DNA of 64,000 nt from Neostapfia colusana (lineage: Eukaryota; Streptophyta; Magnoliopsida; Poales; Poaceae). A program made the translations under genes and the position numbers. The notes under the pieces were generated by a model. The model had not been told where the DNA came from and ran no database searches. It saw only the letters and a list, made by a program, of their open reading frames with translations. The stretch is from positions 30,755,944-30,819,943 of the forward strand of contig JASWHV010000019.1 of assembly GCA_030760725.1 (NCBI GenBank), read 5' to 3'. Of this stretch, positions 1 through 11,371 are shown one piece after another; position 1 is the first letter of the stretch; every line of letters starts with the position of its first letter.

Positions 1-889
1 GACCTGATGGTGGGCGATTCACCATCCGAAACTTCTGAGAAGGACCGCCTCCTTCTCCACTGCTCTGCGGCGCGCTTCGCTTTCTCTCCGCCACTGCTAA
101 CTCCTTGCCGGAGTCCTCCTGAACAATCGCAGCATCAATGACGTCGTTGAGGCTGCCGCGATTGAACATCGCCAACTTGTCCTTCAGGAGCGGGTTAAGC
201 CCCTGCTAAAAATGGTCTCGCCGCTTCTCGTCTGTATTTGCGTGATACGACGCGTAGAGCGCGAGATCGTTGAACGCTCTGGAGTATTCCAGCGCGTTCC
301 GGCTCCCTTGCTGCAGGTGTAAGAACTCCTGCATTTTCCTCTTCATTAAACCTGGCGGTATATGATAGGCCCTGAAGGCCGTCCGGAACTCCGTCCAGGT
401 CATCACTCGGTCGGTGGGCTGTGAAGCACAGAAGTTGGCCCACCATGCGCTCGCGGATCCTTGGAGCTGCTGGACCGCGAACTGAGTCTTGCGCTGCTCG
501 CTGAGTTGGAGCAGGCCGAACTTCATCTCTATGGCGCGGAGCCAGTTGTCCGCGTCAAGTGGTTCATCCGCCCTTGAGAATACCGGGGGATGAGTTGCCA
601 GGAAGTCGGAGTAGGAGCTCTGTTGACGCTCCTCCCGGTCTTGACGTCTCTCTGGGCGAGACGTATTGGCAATAACCGTTTGCAGCAACTCCGTGTGTTG
701 CTGATGCGAGCCCGCCATTGCCGCGACGATGTCGGCCAATGTAACCGTTGGCAGTGGCAGTGGCGGTGTTTGCTGTTGCTGTTGCTGCTGTTGCTGTTGT
801 TGTCCCGAGGAGTCCTCGGGAGGTGGTTGGGAGGTCTCTCCCCCTTGACTGGTACCCCCAACGTCAGGGTTGGCACGAGTACGCGTCAT
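1..889 (-). pseudogene. gag: gag of gypsy element B, broken by a stop
   Basis: Retrotransposon Gag (capsid region), which would assemble virus-like particles in the cytoplasm. The ATG at 889-887 gives a protein starting MTRTRANPDVGG. A glutamine run follows at about residues 30-40. The conserved retrotransposon-gag core includes DADNWLRAIEMKF, QQLQGSASAWW and TWTEFRTAFRAYHIP. A TAG at 206-208 ends the frame after RRDHF. The same frame continues beyond it with recognisable Gag sequence (GLNPLLKDKLAMFNRG) towards base 1, so a single nonsense change, probably TTG to TAG, is the simplest explanation. The zinc knuckle expected further on is outside the window or not visible. Upstream in-frame residues before this ATG look non-coding, so I chose this start. 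Confidence 0.85.
769..803. repeat. CAG/CTG-type triplet tract in gag
   Basis: Short tract of TGT/TGC triplets on the plus strand, encoding about eleven glutamines near the N-terminus of element B Gag. It lies in a disordered, proline- and glutamine-rich leader before the folded Gag core. Confidence 0.8.
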
Positions 890-1161
890 TCTGAAATTCA
901 AAACAGCAGCAATTAGCACATGTCTTACATAAAATTCCATAAGCAACAGTAGGTATTGAAGTGACACATGATCAATTTGCATAACATTCACATATATTGA
1001 TAAAGCATAAACTTTATACAAGATACATTATTCTCGGATCTCCGAGAAGTCGTGCTCATGTCGTCACTACCTATACATACGCTACTGTCTACACGACATG
1101 TCACCGATTACAGAAGTTGGGTTACGCTACCCTGGCTACCCTACTTGACAACCGTAACCCC

Positions 1162-2105
1162 TTACTCGGAGTAGAACTCGACCTCCTGTGGGTCCTCCTC
1201 CTCCGGTACCTCTGCTGGTGGCTCTGGATCTACCACCTCTTCTCCCATTCCGGGTTCTCCCATTGCTGGAAGACCCAAGACCACCGGTACGCCTAATACC
1301 GGGGCACGAGGTCCTGCAAAGCATGCACCTCGTCCATAGCTTGGTTGTAGTCCTCTTCCCAGCCTTGTCCTTCCTCAATAGCGTCGTCCAGCTCTTGAGC
1401 AAGGTCCTCATTCTGCTGGGTTAGGGTCTGCACCAGTTCTTGTAACGCCGTGATGTCGACACGGCTTTTTCTTTTCGCCTTCTTCAGACGATGCAACTGA
1501 TTGTGCTGTTCATTCAGTCGCTTGATCGTCGGAAGGAGCACATTGCAGAGTGCGCTGTGAGCGCTCTCGAAATGATCTCCACGGCTTGTGCTCTCCTTGA
1601 GCTTTGTGGCGAGATGCTCCGTATGAACAGCTTGGCTGTCCATCACGGCGTTTCCCGCCCTCATCTGGAGACTGAGATTTGCCTCCGCGGGGTTGTACCT
1701 TGGGCAACTCGGGTCCGTTGCCTCCAGGTACCTCTCTTCCCACACATGCTGAGCTCGTCCTTCCACCGCAAAGAGTGCGTATGGAGTGCCCTCCATAGCC
1801 TGCACGTGTAGTTGGCAGAAACGTGACATAGTGTCACAGGCTGCCACTTGCCACATCCCTTCCGGTTGTCTTCCTCTCACCGTGACGGTGAATGGCACCC
1901 AACCGGGTGGCGTAGGTCCTGCAGGAACCTCGACATGGATCGTCCACGTCTTGTTCCGCTCTTCGCCTGCTTCCTTGGCGAAGTATTGCGGCATCTGGTT
2001 GTACCCGAAATATTGGAGCATTTGCCACAATGCTTCCGGGTAGCCGTTACGGAGAGAACAGTGGGACATCACCCACCCGTTCTCCAGTTGCTTATCTGCT
2101 GTCAT
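1162..2105 (-). pseudogene. accessory ORF upstream of gag in element B, function unknown
   Basis: A 270-residue open frame (2105 to 1293) between leader and gag on the same strand. I do not recognise a named domain. The N-terminal two thirds look globular and rich in W, Y and C. From about residue 190 to the end it is charged and heptad-like (HRLKKAKRKSR, then QELVQTLTQQNEDLAQELDD), which suggests a coiled coil. The frame stops at PRY, but the adjacent frame carries an acidic, proline-rich tail (EPGMGEEVVDPEPPAEVPEE) ending at a TAA at 1162-1164, so a small frameshift near 1300 probably shortened the product. Some grass gypsy elements are known to carry an extra ORF before gag; homology to those is not tested here. 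Element A has no counterpart in its equivalent interval. Confidence 0.65.
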
Positions 2106-3576
2106 CTGTAAAAATATATTTGAGGAATGTCAAATATTTATTTAAACAGTAAACCGCTGAGTTATAACATAAAACATGTTATTGAACCCATAAAATTTGG
2201 AAACATAGTTCAAATTTTAAACAAATTTGACTGCTGATCTGCTGTTCCCATGACAGCCCTGACCAGTTTCCATTTCAACCTGATTTAGGCCATGTTAAAG
2301 GCAAAACCAGTTCTGGAGCTCAACATCAAAGTTAAGGATAACTTCAACAGCTGTCCAGAAAGTATTTGCTTGGCCTAAGATCTATCCTGGTTCAAAGGTT
2401 ATGAGATGTCAAATTAACAGAATTCCTGGAGAAAATTGGACAGCACCTCCCTGCTTTAGGTACTGATTTGATCCAAGAATCCCAGTTAATTCTGTTCCTA
2501 ATATGACAAAACTTTCTGTTACAAAGTTGTAACCCATCTCATAAGCTTTCCAGAACTACCTCATTTTCTATTTTTGGATTTTTAAGCAGGAAGTTATGCT
2601 TAATTTACAGAGAGTCTTTGCTCTGCCCTGTTTTCTGGACAGTTTCAACTCTACTGCATTTTTCGATTGGTTAAGGGATGAAACACCTCTGGACCTCAAC
2701 AGAAGAGTTGTAAAGCTCTTCCAACGCTTTCCAGAAATGTATCATACGACCCCAACCTCGAAATAACTCAACCTCTAACCTCTGATTAACTTCAGCCTTG
2801 ATTCAGCTGAAAACAGAGTGCTCTGTCCTTAACAACCTATAAGTTGAAAACTTGTTAACTTTGAATATCCTGTTCAAGGGAAGGAGTTACATCAAGTTTT
2901 ACTACTTTGGATCAAAACCTTCAAGTTTTTAAATTAAGTTGTTCATTTAATGGGGGTGACGTCGATGCGTCACCAGATTATGTCGGTACTACGTCCTCAC
3001 AAAGGAAAAACCTATACCGGACTTAGCCGGCTTCGTTAGTTCAGTGGCACTACTTGTCACTCGCACACGGATGCTACGCGTCTACTGTTTCGTGGTCAGG
3101 CTACCTGCAGAAACTCAAACAATCATCAGACTCGGCTGCACATCGAGCCCGGAATCCATACAGTTACAACACCCGGCCGTCATCACTCGCCCGGATGTTC
3201 TCAAGCCAAACACGCCTTGAGTTACGTGTTCACGTTTCAGACCACGTGACGGGGTCTCCCAAGTTGCACCACGCATGCCAGGGACAGACGTTGCTCGAAT
3301 ACCCCAAACGACATGAAGAGTCATAGAGGATATCAAAGCGGGTCGGGTTACCTGCCACCTGTGGGGCTCCACCCTTCAGCTTGTGCGCACTGGTGGACAG
3401 CGCTTACGTGCACCCCCCAGGACATACATGTCCTGAGATGCACGATTTTCCGACATAATAAAATAGTTAATATGCCACTTTCTATATGCTAATAACATCC
3501 TTATACGGGCTACTAACTCGTTCCTCACTGGATTTTTGAAAAAGATGACCTTTGTAGTGCGTTAAACCTCAAGCGA
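2106..3576 (-). other. 5' leader of element B
   Basis: No credible ORF. About 2950-3560 is clearly similar to 37920-38560 in element A, including the stretches around 'acacccggccgtcatcact' and 'gccaaacacgccttgag'. This indicates a conserved untranslated leader shared by two elements whose Gag proteins differ. By position it is where packaging, dimerisation or translation signals would lie (inference). Confidence 0.7.
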
Positions 3577-3588
3577 GCTCTGATACCA
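3577..3588 (-). other. primer-binding site (initiator tRNA-Met), element B
   Basis: Plus-strand GCTCTGATACCA, so the minus strand reads TGGTATCAGAGC, complementary to the 3' end of plant initiator tRNA-Met. It lies four bases inside the 5' LTR boundary, at the position expected for priming minus-strand DNA synthesis. Confidence 0.9.
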
Positions 3589-3592
3589 ACGC

Positions 3593-6500
3593 TGACACGA
3601 CCCCACGGTCTTGTCGAGCCAGGATCACGCTGAGGGGTACTGCGTTGCACAGCACCGGATAACACACGTCAAAGGTACAAAGCGGAAGCGAAATTTTATT
3701 ACATAAACAGGTTTATGAACATGTTTACATCAAAATAAGGTTAGTCTACACTCGCGGGTGTAGACTACGCATCAAGTCCACGCTCAGCCCTCGAACGTGT
3801 CCTTGTTAGCACACACACACACTAACTCTGCGGCGTGCATGACTCCCACTCGACGGGGTTCCCCTCCTGGGGTTTCGTCTCCTCTTCGGGAGTCCCTTCC
3901 TCATAGAACCCTGCAAAAGCTTCAAACACAACCAGTGAGCATGAAGGCTCAGCATGTCTGACCCGTCTCACCTAAAAATGGAACTTCTACATGAGGGGTA
4001 ATGGGTTACATGAGATCAAAATCATTTGCAAGGACTCGCCTAATTAGTAGAACCTTATTTTCAAGTTTTAACAGCAGGTTGTGGAGAACCTTACGCTAAG
4101 GCACATGAGAGAGCCGCAATCAAACAAGAAACGCATTTCTCTCATGTACTTTGCCCAAAGTTGAAATGAACTTTAGTTAGCTCTAAACTACAGCAAGTCA
4201 TTAGCAATCAAGTCCATCTTTCAATCAGCAACATTTCAACATATAACTAGCCTGTTCTTTCTACGTCACGGTACAGTGAACAAGTGGTACTCACTGACCG
4301 CGAGGGACGGCGATTATAATCGATTTACACCTGCAGGGTTACCCAAACAACCCGTCACGTACGCCCGTACTCGATGTTGCCTACAACAACCATCACAGAC
4401 GCCGTACGCAACCACCTTTCGCACGTCAGCCAAATATTGAACCGGTCCCATCGTCCCGAGCAAGAGGTCTCTGCACGCGCATCTCAGTGCCGCCAGCCAA
4501 TTTACACCTCAAGCTCTCAACCTACCCTCTGAACGACGGGCAATGCCTCAATACCCAGCTACCCGAGTTACATCAGTTTCCCGGTTCCCATATAGCCGGT
4601 AGGTCTTCGGTACTGTTCTAGCTTGTTCAACAGGCCCGCACACGGCTCGGTCCTCAATCGACACAAGTGGAGCGACAGCACACAGGCCCCAAAGTCCTGC
4701 TGCCCTTACCCTCCGCTTGGTCTCATTTTCTTGCCATGTGTTTCATGTGCTATCACTACCCGAGTCGAGTGCCTCTAGCCTATGCTCGCGAATAGTTCCA
4801 ACTACTCGACTTGTACGGAATCCTACTCTATCCTAGCAATGCAGTAGCTAACACGGTTTGCAATCCTAAACCCAACACATGGTTCTCTTAGCTATGCAGT
4901 GGGGCTTCCAAACAAGACTCTAATGCACAGAATAAAGGAAACAAGTATGTGCTCAAAACAATAAAAATTTGTAAAAAAAGGTTAATGCAAACCGGAGCTT
5001 GCCTTGCTGCTCTTGGTCGTAGGCTAGCTGCTCCTCCGGAGTAACGAAGTCTAGGACTTCGGGTTCCTCCTCGATCTTAGCGACTACATGATATAAGACA
5101 TACATGTATTAATTGGAATGCATTTAGATTAAATTTGAATTTGTGAAGCTTATAACCTTTGCTAGACAGACCTAATGACTGTGAAACTTTTATTGTGGCT
5201 TGGTTACAACCTAAACAGAAACTTGATCAAGTTTTAGTTGCAGCAAAGCTCATTTGAGCCCTCCACAATTAATTATGTCCTTGACCTTAATTGGAACTCT
5301 TAGGGTGTTCTAGGAATTTTCATGAAACAAACTATGACTTTATGAAAACTAGATTTTCAGAGGGTTCTAATGGAGTTGGTCTCACTTAATTTGAAGGTTC
5401 CTAGCTAAAGTTATGAGCTAAACAATTTCAGAGAAAAATCTGATAATGTTTCTGAACATATTCTATTTTCTCTGGAACAGTTTCACTAATCACCCCATTA
5501 GGTGGATCATATGAGCTCAAATGGATCTGAAATTTTAAAGGTAGTTCAGAGATATTTTGGTGAACATCTCAGCAAAGTTTCAGAATTTTCCCCCACAGGA
5601 TTTTCCAGTTAAAATTCCAACCAGTTTAAACTTTGATGATTTAATTCTGAAGAATTAAGGAATTTCATGAAGTGAAACTTGATTTGCTGGAAGGTACTCA
5701 GAGAGCTGAATCCAGCAAAATTTGGTTCACTCAATCTGGAGCTTTCTAGCAAAAGTTATGAGGATTTGAATTTTGAAGGAAATCTGAAAATCGGGGAAAA
5801 GTTTAAACTCGCGCGTGGGCCCAGGTGACACGCGTCGCACGCCGAGGCGACGGCACACCGCGGCCCACAATGATTTTGCGTGCCAGCACACCCGATCCCG
5901 GCCGCAGCCGGATCCCGATTCAAAATATCTCCCGCTGACAGCTGGGGTCCACCCCCTTCTTCAACCTCGCGACTCCCGCGCCCCGCCGCCGAGGGACCTC
6001 GCCGGAGAGCTCGCTGGCGGCTTCTGTACAGCTCCAAACTTCTCGATTCTGGCCTTCCCTGCCTACTTTTACTCGGGGAACAGGATTCTAGGGTCAGCTG
6101 TTCATGACAATGGCCGGAGCATGATCGGCGACGAGCCGCCACCTCGGAACAACTTCGGCCATGTCGGCTGACTTCCCTAGCACCTCAACTACTTGGGAAA
6201 CCGGTCGGGGAGCACCAGTGGACCTCAGAGAAGGTCGACATGAGCTCGAGGCAGCTCGGGGAAGGCCCGAAATAGGTCCTCACCGTGCGCCCGATGCCGC
6301 CCGTTCATTCCGCCATTAGTAGACCTCGAATTACGCCGGGTACAAAGGTTCTCCGGCCCAGAGTTGTGAAGGCAACTTGTGCGTTACCGTGTCTAGCTTG
6401 TGTGAGAGCGGCTTGAGGCCCCCTAATCCTTTCTAGAGCACGAATTAAACAGAATCGCACCCGAAGGTCGTTCTGCACACAGAAAGGGGAAAAGTGGAAA

Positions 6501-7635
6501 TTCGCCGCCGGTGAGCAACCACTCGAGCTGTGGCTCGGGGATGAGCAGCACCAGTCACCAGCGCGTCCAAGGGTGCCTTGGCTCAGGCGTGACAACACCC
6601 TGGTTGGGCTGTCCACGGGAGCCCGAGGTGCGGCGGTTCCAAGTCCCGAATTTGATCTTTCGGCACAGCCGATATCAATTGGTTTCAACGGAATTCTAGC
6701 AGCGGGGAGGACGGAGGAGTTCTCTAGTACCTTGCTGGGGCTCTGGAGTGGACGGAGGGAGCTGTGATCGGCGTTCTCCGATCGATTCCGAGCTGCGGAA
6801 AACTTCGGCCGGCGCTGAGTTCTTGCGGGGAAGAACGGCGATGCCTCGGCCAAGGAGGGGGGGCAGGCGCCTTAAGAAGGCTCTGCACCGCCTCACGCCC
6901 GCGCGTGGGCAAGCAGCTGCTGGCGCGGCGGCTGCCCTCGGTGGCGATCGCAGCGGCGGCTCGGCGACCCGAGTGAGAAAAGTCTCAGTTGGTTTGATCT
7001 GAGCAGTGGCTGACATGTGGGACCCACTTCCAGTTTTAACATCTGAAATTTACTCCTAATCACTGTTGTAAACAGTGATCGCCATAGTACCCCTGGTAAT
7101 TCAAATTATCCACCCATGAACCATTTGAATTGATCAAAGTTCAAATTGGGTTTGGTTTGAGTGAATTTCAGCACAAGTGCAGTTTTGAATTCAAATGAAG
7201 TTTGAATGTGTCCCACTTAGCTCATGTCAAGATCAACTCCAAATGGAGTGAAAATTGGTGTGTGGGCTCACAAAAATGTGCTGAGTAAGAATATGCCTCC
7301 CACTTTTAAATTCATGGGATGAAAACAGTTTGAATTTGAATATGGTTTCAAACTGCCCTCTTTCTAACTATACCCAAAATGACCTCAAAAAGGTTTGGAA
7401 TTTGGGTGAAACTTGGCATGGACATCCTTAGCAAAATGTAGGAATTTTCATATGTCCAGCCCCCATTATATCACATGTGTGAAATACCACTTTGGCAATG
7501 TGTGAGTTTGTTCTCTAATTTGCATGTTGATAATTGTTACTTGCTCTTCATTTGTGTTCATCATCCTTCCTCAAATGAGGTGTGTGGTGTGGTGATGAAC
7601 ACTGCAAATGTGTGTCAAAAACTGAGGCCCTTACA
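3593..7635 (-). repeat. 5' LTR of element B
   Basis: A 4043 bp LTR, bounded on the plus strand by TGACACGACC and CCCTTACA (minus strand TGTAAGGG to GTGTCA). It is closely matched along its length by the solo LTR at 56524-60571, and its U3 start matches the partial LTR at 62335. The left edge abuts the primer-binding site and the right edge abuts element C sequence. It contains the recurring motif TGACATGTGGGACCCAC at 7011-7027. I see no obvious TATA box. Confidence 0.88.
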
Positions 7636-8577
7636 GGTCGTGTATGGATCACGGCAACTCAGGAATCATGAGCAACACTATCCAACTCATGATTGAGAAC
7701 TCGCTGCCGTGGTACTCGCACTCAAAATGTGGAGGCACTACCTACTCGGTAACCTCTTGCATTTATATATCCACCACAAGCGCCTCAGGTACATATTCAC
7801 TCGTAAGGAGTGTAACATGAGGCAGCAAAGATGGTTGGAGTGATAAAGGATTACGAAATAGAGATCCATTATCACCCCGGCAAGGTTAACGTGGGTGAAT
7901 GCGGGAGTCGCAAGTCACACGTTCGTAATCCAACTATCACCCCGTTGGAAGAGAGCGAGCCACCATTACGTATGGTTCACCCTAGAGCTCTCTACAATTT
8001 AGCTTTTATCCCCACCATCCGTGAAGGAAGGATGGCAGCCCAGAAACATGACAAGGGAATGTCAAATTTGTGGAGATGTATATACAGTGGGGAACTGAGA
8101 TAATTCCGGAAAGACGGAGATGGCGTCCTGTGGTTTAAGGACAGAATCGTCGTACCCCGTAACCAAAGGTCAAGGAAGAAAGACTTTTGACGAGGCTCAC
8201 TTGTCATAGTTTCTATCCATCTCGATTCGTCGGTCCATTCCAGGTTTTCGGAAAGATGTGGGTCAGTTGCACACCGGTTGGAATTACCAGCGATATTCAC
8301 CGGTGTGTACGACATCTTCCACATTTCTCAGCTGAGGAAGTGCCTCAAGTGTTCAACCACCATTCAGCTGGAAAATACCGGGGAACTGAAACCAGATCTC
8401 ACACCTCAGGAGGGACTGGTTCAGATCATCGACATAACGGACCGAACCACACACGACCATACGTTGTGTTTCTATACAGTTTTTCAGAGTGGTTACTCCA
8501 AGATTGAAGCGACATGGGAGAGCAAAGGATTTCTTCGCGCCAAATCATCCCGACTTTGGACGTCGCACAACCTATAG
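7636..8577 (+). pseudogene. pol: pol remnant of element C (RNase H end, integrase ends, chromodomain)
   Basis: The sequence begins inside RNase H (VYGSRQLRNHEQHYPTHD, then a stop, then ELAAVVLALKMWRHYLLG). It continues through the RNase H to integrase linker (KDYEIEIHYHPGK) and the start of integrase. Near 8225 it jumps directly to the RFVGPF motif that follows the integrase core, so the zinc finger and the DDE catalytic core are missing. The end carries a chromodomain-like tail (KIEATWESKGFLRAKSS). One base is missing near 7841 relative to element A, creating a frameshift, and RNase H residues are altered (YIHHK where A has YTDHK). The product would be inactive. Confidence 0.8.
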
Positions 8578-8633
8578 TTTTTCACCATCCTCCCTCTCAT
8601 TTTTACCTTATAATCTCGGGATGAGATTTTTTT

Positions 8634-8646
8634 AAGGGGGGAGGAA
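8634..8646 (+). other. polypurine tract, element C
   Basis: AAGGGGGGAGGAA lies immediately before the LTR start TGTAAAGGTCCC. This is the canonical position of the plus-strand primer for reverse transcription and fixes the element's orientation. Confidence 0.88.
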
Positions 8647-9882
8647 TGTAAAGGTCCCAAAATACGAATACAAAGAAACTCTTGTTTGCACAAAGTTGGT
8701 TTCACATGTATGAAAAATGGGACTTGTTAAAACTTTTTCCACATGTGATAACACACATGAGAGCTTTCTTCACACAAGTTCAAATATTTATTTGAAGACT
8801 TGGAACCCAAGAGGGATCTAAAACCAAGGTGGGAAGTTCCCATATTTGTGAGAAAGCTAAAATCAGATTTTTAAACAAATTTGTTCAACTCAAAAGTTCA
8901 AATGAAAGTAACACAAAGATTTTCAAACTGTTGTGTTAAAAGTCTCATTTGCAGCAGCCAAATCAAAGATCAGATTTCATATTTGAATTCCTTATGTCCA
9001 AATTAGGGGGTAGGCAAAGTCTCACGAATTTTTGAAGACATTTGCTATCCATTTTCCAAATGGACTTAAATTTGCAATGAATTCAAATATACATTTGATT
9101 TTGGATGAAACTAGTCCAAATATCCACACACAATTCAGATTTGAATTCCCACCATTTGATTTCCAGCATTTGCCAAATTTAGGAGATATTTGTGAGAAAA
9201 TTTTAGAGGGATAAGGGGGACGGTGGGGCCCACATGTCATAGGGCTAATTTGACTTGCACCCTAAGTCTTGGGCCCTGTTTTCTTACTCCACCGAGGAGA
9301 TGCATCCGGACACCACCGAGGGCGCTGCCGCCACCTCCTCGTTGAAATTTCCTCATGCTGAAACCGTGCTTGTGGTTCTCTGCTCCCTCGGTGTGATCTT
9401 TTCCTCGCTACCCTGAGCTTTTGGCTCTGCGTTATCTCCTCACGAATAACCGAGGCGGCAGAGGGCGCCACCGAGTTTCCCACGCAGCAGCTAACCTCCC
9501 GAAGATGTCATCATTCTGGCGAGCGGCTTGGATGATTCTTTAGCCCCGTCATGATCCTCTCGCTCGCAAACTGAAACTCTGCTGGCTTTGGTTCGTGCTC
9601 ACGCCCGAGAACAGCGCCGCTCGCTGTCGCCAGCCCCGATCAATCATGTAGCCGGCGTTTCATCGCGTGCAAGCCTCAGCAGAGTGGCAAAATGGCACCG
9701 GGGCCTGACCCTCCCTCTCCTCGACGTGCCACTGATCGGTGTTCAACTTCTATACCCGAGGACTCTGTATTTCCATGGCGGCTGAATCCAAACCACCCCG
9801 GAAACCCGCGTTTCCCCAGCCGAATTCTGGTCCCGGACGACTCAAACTCGATCACAACCGACACGCCGCCCTCCCCCATCAA

Positions 9883-9888
9883 TATAAA
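9883..9888 (+). promoter_or_regulatory. TATA box of element C LTR
   Basis: TATAAA within AATATAAACGCCGGCG. The homologous position in the element E LTR is TATATAAG followed by CGCCGGC, so a TATA element is conserved between the two LTRs. Transcription would start some 30 bases downstream (inference). Confidence 0.6.
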
Positions 9889-11371
9889 CGCCGGCGTCGC
9901 CCCGTTTCCCCCCCCCCCCCCCCGATCAGCTGTTTTTCCTCCCGGTGAGATCGGAAGCTCCGATCACCGTTTTCCCTCGATCTTTGCTCGGGTTTTCTGA
10001 TCTAACACGCCGATCCTGTTCCGCCGCCTCCGGGGAATCACGCAGGTGCAGAAAACTCGGTAGATTTTGCCCTAGACACAGCGCCGACGAGCATCGCCGT
10101 GATTCCATCTCGGACCTCGTCGCCGACCGCCTTCCAGGGCCTCCGAGCTCAAGAAAAACCCCGAGGTGAGATCCCCGACCTCCCCTCTACCGATCTATGC
10201 CATGAAATCCCAGTTTTAGGAGGAATAGACGAACATCCGAAGTTTTCAGGCGAGATCGCCGCCTCCCGCCGCCGCCCGTGCACGGTCAGAGCGACGTGGC
10301 CGCTTATGCGCCGTCTATTTTAAATCGCACGGTAGAATTAAAACCCGCGCGTACCGGTTCGGCGATCTAATCTGAGCCGTCTGTTTTAAATCGGACGGTC
10401 CACATCAGCCCCACATTATAAAGGCTGGGATTCTTACGTGCTACCCCCTGGGGATCTCGGAAAACACGAGCTAGCCCCGGAAACTTCTGATCTAGCCCCT
10501 GGAACTACAGAAATTCATGTAAATTTATTTAAAAATCAGTTTTAGTCCCTGGACTTAATAAAAATTAGGAAAACCCCTCTGTTATGTGTAGCTAGACCCC
10601 TGGAAATTTATGAAATAATATAATAGACCCTGTAGTGGGGTGAGTTTACCTTTTTAACCCTATATGACATTAAATTTGAAATTTGGATATGTAATTAAGA
10701 TTTAAATTTAAAAGGGTGAGACAAACACATGGTAAATTCAAATTTAAACTCTCCTAGCACTTGGAAAACTTTAGGATGAGTTCAAAAGTAGATTTTAAGC
10801 TGAAATGAATCTGTCTAATTGATTGTTCACATTTATTAGTTATAGGAACACATTTTTAGGTTAGGAAATAATTCTGAAAATGGGTAAAATAAATTTAAAT
10901 TAGTTCACAACAGAGGAGAAGTTGAAAAATATATTATTTAATATTTTAGACCAGAACCTATTCTGTTTATATGATGTGTCTTACTATTTTGATAATAAAG
11001 TTCACATTTAGGCATAGAAAATAAATCTGACAATATAGAAAAATGGGTATGCATAACTAGAAAATGATAAATGCAGTTTCCAAATCCAAAGATTTCAGTT
11101 TAGGACTTGGTAGAAGATCTGAAAACCCATTTGGAGTAGGAAAGTACCTTCCATGCAAACTTGATAGTTAAGAAGTATATTAATTTAATATAAAGAATTT
11201 ATTCAAATTGAAAATTCATATATATAGTGTGCAAACAGAAATCTGAAATACAAAAGTTAGAAATCATATACATATGTTTAAAAGTGCATGAAGGTTAAAA
11301 ATCAACACAGCTGGGGTAAACACAACACTTAGAAATGTGAATGATTATCATATGTATGTATGTGTGGCTTT

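Larger units (their letters stand above)
1..7635 (-). mobile_element. Ty3/gypsy element B (Tekay/Del-like), 5' part
   Basis: Minus-strand LTR retrotransposon that runs off the left edge. From right to left it shows a 4.04 kb 5' LTR, an initiator-tRNA-Met primer-binding site, a long leader, an accessory ORF upstream of gag, and gag. The pol region and 3' LTR lie outside the window. It is inserted in the RNase H region of plus-strand element C; the five bases after its LTR are GGTCG, the expected target-site copy, but the partner is not visible. The lineage is inferred from the long LTR, the tRNA-Met primer and leader similarity to element A, which carries a chromodomain. Confidence 0.85.

Noticed and set aside
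3115..3372. Short ORF in the leader of element B
   Set aside because: The homologous leader of element A does not keep it open over the same span, and the leader is conserved at the nucleotide level on both sides of it.
6305..6853. 182-codon minus-strand ORF
   Set aside because: Lies wholly in the GC-rich part of the B LTR; there is no motif, and the homologous LTR at 59200-59700 does not preserve the frame.
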